NCBI RefSeq assembly: GCF_003477995.1
Contig: NZ_QUEM01000058.1
Coordinates: forward strand, 1 to 8,131
DNA length: 8,131 nt
From: Bacteroides sp. OF04-15BH
GTDB lineage: Bacteria > Bacteroidota > Bacteroidia > Bacteroidales > Bacteroidaceae
Direction of reading: 5' to 3'
Shown piece by piece: positions 5,671-8,131 of this stretch. The stretch's first letter is position 1; the number at the start of each line of letters is the position of its first letter. A program made the translations under genes and the position numbers. A model generated the notes under the pieces. That model did no database searches and was not told the origin of the DNA. It was given only the letters and a program-made list of their open reading frames with translations.

Positions 5671-6334
5671 GAAGCGGATTATACGATATGTTGTGATCGT
5701 AAATATCACTGCCCTCCTCTTTCTTGATCCAGTTTACTACCCGGATGGTCAGCGGCAAGACAATGATTTCATATAGGGTCTTCAGGAGAATCTGAATGAG
5801 CATCATCAACAGCAGTTCCCTGACCGCGATCAGTCCTCCAAAAGCAATTGGGAAAAATACCAGTGAGTCGGCCGTTTCGCCGACAACGGTTGAAAGCACG
5901 GCTCTCAACGAAAATTGTTTTCCATGGCACGCCAGCTTCATCCGGCTCATCACGTAGGCATTCAGGAACGAACCTACCAGAAACGCGGATAAGCTGGCGA
6001 CAACAATTCTGGGCGCCAGCCCGAAAATAAAATTAAAACTCTCTGCCCCGTTCCAGAAACGGGCCGACGGCAGCCATACGGCCAACTGTCCCATCATGAC
6101 GACAAAGAAATTCATCAGAAAGCCGCTCCAGATAATCAGACGCGCTTTCTTGAATCCCCACACTTCTGCAATGCAGTCATTGATAATATACGAAACAGGG
6201 AACACAAGCAACCCGCCTGTAATAGTCAGTCCCCACAAATCAATAACCTTGGTTTCCAGCAGATTGGCTGTGATAAGACAAACATTAAACAAGATGCCCA
6301 ACAGCATGAAAGGCACCGATACCTTCTCCTTCAT
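5654..6334 (-). CDS. yhhQ: queuosine precursor transporter (YhhQ/VUT family)
   Basis: This is a 226-residue inner-membrane protein with about six hydrophobic segments (roughly 7-25, 38-56, 65-88, 105-128, 147-170, 172-200). Family hallmarks are present: INDCIAEVWGFKKAR (51-65), the conserved RIVVASLSAFLVGSFLNAY, and VVGETADSLVFFPIAFGG (150-167). E. coli YhhQ imports preQ0/preQ1, the precursors of the tRNA wobble base queuosine. The same role is inferred here. The open frame extends 14 codons upstream to 6376, but that part runs into the terminator of the preceding gene, so the ATG at 6334 (MKEKVSVPF) is preferred. I found no preQ1 riboswitch in the short upstream gap. No other queuosine genes are in the window. 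Confidence 0.9.
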   Translation of the reverse strand: MKEKVSVPFMLLGILFNVCLITANLLETKVIDLWGLTITGGLLVFPVSYIINDCIAEVWGFKKARLIIWSGFLMNFFVVMMGQLAVWLPSARFWNGAESFNFIFGLAPRIVVASLSAFLVGSFLNAYVMSRMKLACHGKQFSLRAVLSTVVGETADSLVFFPIAFGGLIAVRELLLMMLIQILLKTLYEIIVLPLTIRVVNWIKKEEGSDIYDHNISYNPLRLLDL

Positions 6335-6338
6335 AGCA

Positions 6339-6346
6339 CAAATATT
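6339..6346 (-). promoter_or_regulatory. weak promoter box just before yhhQ
   Basis: The minus strand reads AATATTTG, one mismatch from TAnnTTTG, ending only four bases before the ATG at 6334. If functional, transcription would begin at or next to the start codon. No -33 element is evident. Read-through past the 6350-6399 terminator is the alternative source of yhhQ mRNA. Confidence 0.25.
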
Positions 6347-6349
6347 TAC

Positions 6350-6399
6350 TGTATAAAAACACGAACTTCCCGACACACTGTCCGTCTGCCGGGAAGTTT
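6350..6399 (-). terminator. rho-independent terminator of the nif3-zinc ribbon operon
   Basis: AACTTCCCG (6364-6372) pairs with CGGGAAGTT (6390-6398) in a perfect 9-bp stem, extended by a G-T pair, with a 17-base loop. On the minus strand the stem is followed by GTGTTTTTA. It lies 16 bases after the zinc-ribbon gene stop and separates that operon from yhhQ. Confidence 0.88.
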
Positions 6400-6414
6400 C
6401 TATAAAATCAAAAC

Positions 6415-7233
6415 TTATTCTTCTGTCTTGCGACGACGGCGCTTCGGCTTCTCCTCCACAACCTTCTGCTCGAGTTTCACGCCGGCCAGTTCCGGGTCGA
6501 TCATGATTCTACCGCAATATTCGCAAACGATAATTTTCTTACGCATTCTGATATCCAGCTGTCTCTGAGGCGGGATCTTGTTGAAGCAACCGCCGCAGGC
6601 ATCACGCTGCACGTAAACGATACCCAGTCCGTTACGGCTGTTCTTGCGGATGCGCTTGAATGCAGAAAGAAGTCTTGGCTCAATAGTCGTTTCGAGGTTC
6701 TTGGCCTTTTCACGCAACTTCTCTTCCTCAGCTTTGGTTTCCGAGATAATCTCATCCAACTCAGACTTCTTGATGTCCAGGTCGGTACGTCTCTCGGTCA
6801 TATCTTCCGTGCAGCGCTGAATTTCGTTGTTCTTGTGCTCGATAGCCACATTTGCTTCACGGATTCTCTTTTCATTCAGTTCAATATCGAGAGTCTTGAA
6901 CTCAATTTCCTTGTTGAGTGATTCATACTCACGATTGTTACGCACATTGTCCAACTGAGTCTTGTATCCCTCAATGGCAACATGATTGGCTTCGATCTGA
7001 GTTTTTCTGTTGGCAATATCTCTCTTTGCCTCCACGATCTCGTTCTGTATTTTCTCAATACGGGTTGCGAGTCCCTCGATTTCGTCTTCCAGATCTTGCA
7101 CTTCCAATGGCAATTCTCCTCTTAATGTACGGATCTTATCAATCTCAGACAACATGGTTTGCAATTGATAAAGATTCTTCAGTTTCTCCTCAATAGAAAG
7201 GTCCATCGGATCTTTTTTTGTGTCTTTAGCCAT
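6415..7233 (-). CDS. coiled-coil protein with C4 zinc ribbon (zf-RING_7 type)
   Basis: This 272-residue cytoplasmic protein is almost entirely charged helix from about residue 12 to 195, a long antiparallel coiled coil. It includes the family-typical NNREYESLNKEIEF (99-112). A C-terminal zinc ribbon follows, with Cys pairs C213-x2-C216 (DACGGC) and C237-x2-C240 (CEYCG). The tail is basic (KRRRRK, 264-269). The architecture matches the C4-type zinc ribbon family that includes chlamydial CT398, which is structurally known but of uncertain biochemical role. A nucleic-acid or protein scaffold role is only inferred. It starts 8 bases after the nif3-like stop, forming a two-gene operon. The same pairing is, from memory, common in bacteria. 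Confidence 0.9.
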   Translation of the reverse strand: MAKDTKKDPMDLSIEEKLKNLYQLQTMLSEIDKIRTLRGELPLEVQDLEDEIEGLATRIEKIQNEIVEAKRDIANRKTQIEANHVAIEGYKTQLDNVRNNREYESLNKEIEFKTLDIELNEKRIREANVAIEHKNNEIQRCTEDMTERRTDLDIKKSELDEIISETKAEEEKLREKAKNLETTIEPRLLSAFKRIRKNSRNGLGIVYVQRDACGGCFNKIPPQRQLDIRMRKKIIVCEYCGRIMIDPELAGVKLEQKVVEEKPKRRRRKTEE

Positions 7234-7241
7234 ACTTTTTA

Positions 7242-8051
7242 TTACAAATATTTAATTGGATTTGTATTCAGCGAGGTGATGTACACCGGAACACCGGGAC
7301 ATGCATCCGCTATGATTGAATAAATGATTTCTTTGGTATATTGTTCGCTCTGGTAATGTCCCAGCACTCCGATCTGGATATCCTGGTCATGCCCAAAGTA
7401 TAAGTGATATTTCATTTCTCCGGTCAGGAAGGCGTCCGCTCCGATTTCCAGAGCCTGTTCGAGCAGAAAATCGCCTGCTCCGCCGCAAATCACGACTTTC
7501 CGGATCGGTCGGTCCAGCACTTCATTGTGCTGCAAGCAGTCCACCCGGAATGTTTCCTTCACCCGCTGGAGAAAATCGGAGGCATCTTCCGGCACCGGAA
7601 CGGTAGCCACTACTCCACTGCCCGCCAATACGTTATGGGTATCATCGCCGATGGTCACCTGTATCATTCTGGGCTGGAGCAGACGTACATCCTCCAATCC
7701 TAACTTGTCTGCAATCTTATAGTTCACCCCGTCCTCCGAGTTGTCCAGATTGGTATGGGCGGAATAGATTGTCAGATTGTGCTTGATTGCTTTCATGACA
7801 CAACGCTCCACCATCGTGCGGCCGGTGATTCGTTTCAATCCTCCGAAAAGCAGCGGATGATGGGAAATGACCAGATTACAGCCCAGTGATATGGCTTCGT
7901 CCAGCACTTCCTCGGTTACGTCAAGACACAATAAAGCCCCTGATGCTTCCACCTCTGTCAGTCCAACTTGCAGGCCGGCATTATCATAGCTCTCCTGTAA
8001 GGGCAGAGGCGCGAATTTTTCAAGGGCATATAATATTTCTCTTATTTTCAC
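7242..8051 (-). CDS. Nif3-like dinuclear metal-centre protein, short form
   Basis: This member of the NIF3/YbgI family, which forms hexameric toroids with a two-metal site, has 269 residues. Metal ligands are recognisable: H64 and H65 in ISHHPLLFGG, D103 in HTNLD, and H232 and E236 in GHYQSEQ. Other family marks are DNAGLQVG (23-30), LCLDVT, and the C-terminal ICGGAGDFL (188-196). Enzymatic function is unsettled (a GTP cyclohydrolase I type 2 annotation exists but is doubtful). Translation must start at the GTG at 8051, because a TGA stop lies in frame two codons upstream and there is no nearby ATG. The protein is close to E. coli YbgI in size and lacks the roughly 100-residue insert seen in longer relatives. 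The junction falls near LLQPRMIQVTIGDD (125-136). Confidence 0.92.
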   Translation of the reverse strand: MKIREILYALEKFAPLPLQESYDNAGLQVGLTEVEASGALLCLDVTEEVLDEAISLGCNLVISHHPLLFGGLKRITGRTMVERCVMKAIKHNLTIYSAHTNLDNSEDGVNYKIADKLGLEDVRLLQPRMIQVTIGDDTHNVLAGSGVVATVPVPEDASDFLQRVKETFRVDCLQHNEVLDRPIRKVVICGGAGDFLLEQALEIGADAFLTGEMKYHLYFGHDQDIQIGVLGHYQSEQYTKEIIYSIIADACPGVPVYITSLNTNPIKYL

Positions 8052-8070
8052 GCTTCAAGAAATTTTTGTC

Positions 8071-8104
8071 CAAAGATACAAATTCAAAACCCTTAATTCC
8101 GCAA
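8071..8104 (-). promoter_or_regulatory. promoter of the nif3-zinc ribbon operon
   Basis: The minus strand has TATCTTTG (8078-8071), an exact TAnnTTTG box, about 20 bases before the GTG start. A TTG (8104-8102) lies 23 bases further upstream, slightly beyond the usual spacing. The leader would be about 13-15 bases. Confidence 0.6.
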
Positions 8105-8131
8105 CACTATTATAAAATATTTTTTTTAAGT

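Noticed and set aside
6335..6414. preQ1 riboswitch before the queuosine-precursor transporter
   Set aside because: The gap is filled by the preceding operon's terminator and shows no preQ1-type stem followed by an A-rich tail.
1..8131. Defence island, mobile element, CRISPR or phage content
   Set aside because: No transposase, integrase, phage gene, terminal inverted repeats or spaced repeat array is visible. The genes are almost all recognisable housekeeping families.

Overview
The window looks like chromosomal housekeeping DNA from a Bacteroidales bacterium, most likely Bacteroides or Phocaeicola. Three things point there. The protein set is typical of that group: class 1B PyrD with PyrK, a short AMP nucleosidase, and a free-standing HsdR-N-like protein. 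Upstream regions carry the Bacteroides -7 box TAnnTTTG, in several cases with a TTG or TTTG about 20 bases upstream. Translation starts have A-rich rather than Shine-Dalgarno leaders. Coding DNA is of moderate GC, while the intergenic spacers are strongly AT-rich. I see no rRNA, tRNA, CRISPR array, insertion sequence or phage gene.

Layout, left to right. Positions 1-137 hold nothing identifiable. A tandem pair of terminators (138-220) follows the leftward pyrK-pyrD operon (1926 down to 251). The 313-base spacer 1927-2239 holds one or two leftward promoters for pyrK and the terminator of the next gene. A leftward XRE-type regulator (2680-2240) has a well-formed promoter. The 600-base AT-rich spacer to its right contains no credible gene but is full of palindromes and repeated motifs. 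The leftward amn-holA pair (5141-3335) ends in a very strong terminator. The only rightward gene is a solo PD-(D/E)XK-fold HSDR_N protein (5201-5659). It diverges from amn and abuts, stop to stop, a leftward queuosine-precursor transporter (6334-5654). The window closes with a leftward two-gene operon, nif3-like then zinc-ribbon/coiled-coil (8051-6415), with its own promoter and terminator.

Functionally the genes fall into nucleotide metabolism (pyrimidine synthesis by PyrDK, AMP salvage or turnover by Amn), DNA replication (HolA), tRNA modification supply (YhhQ family), a regulator of unknown targets, and three conserved genes of poorly known role (HSDR_N, Nif3, zinc ribbon). There is no obvious defence island or novel multi-gene system. 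The most interesting points are the solo HSDR_N nuclease-like protein beside holA, the palindrome-rich region upstream of the XRE gene, and a Nif3 protein that lacks the internal domain I remember from many relatives.
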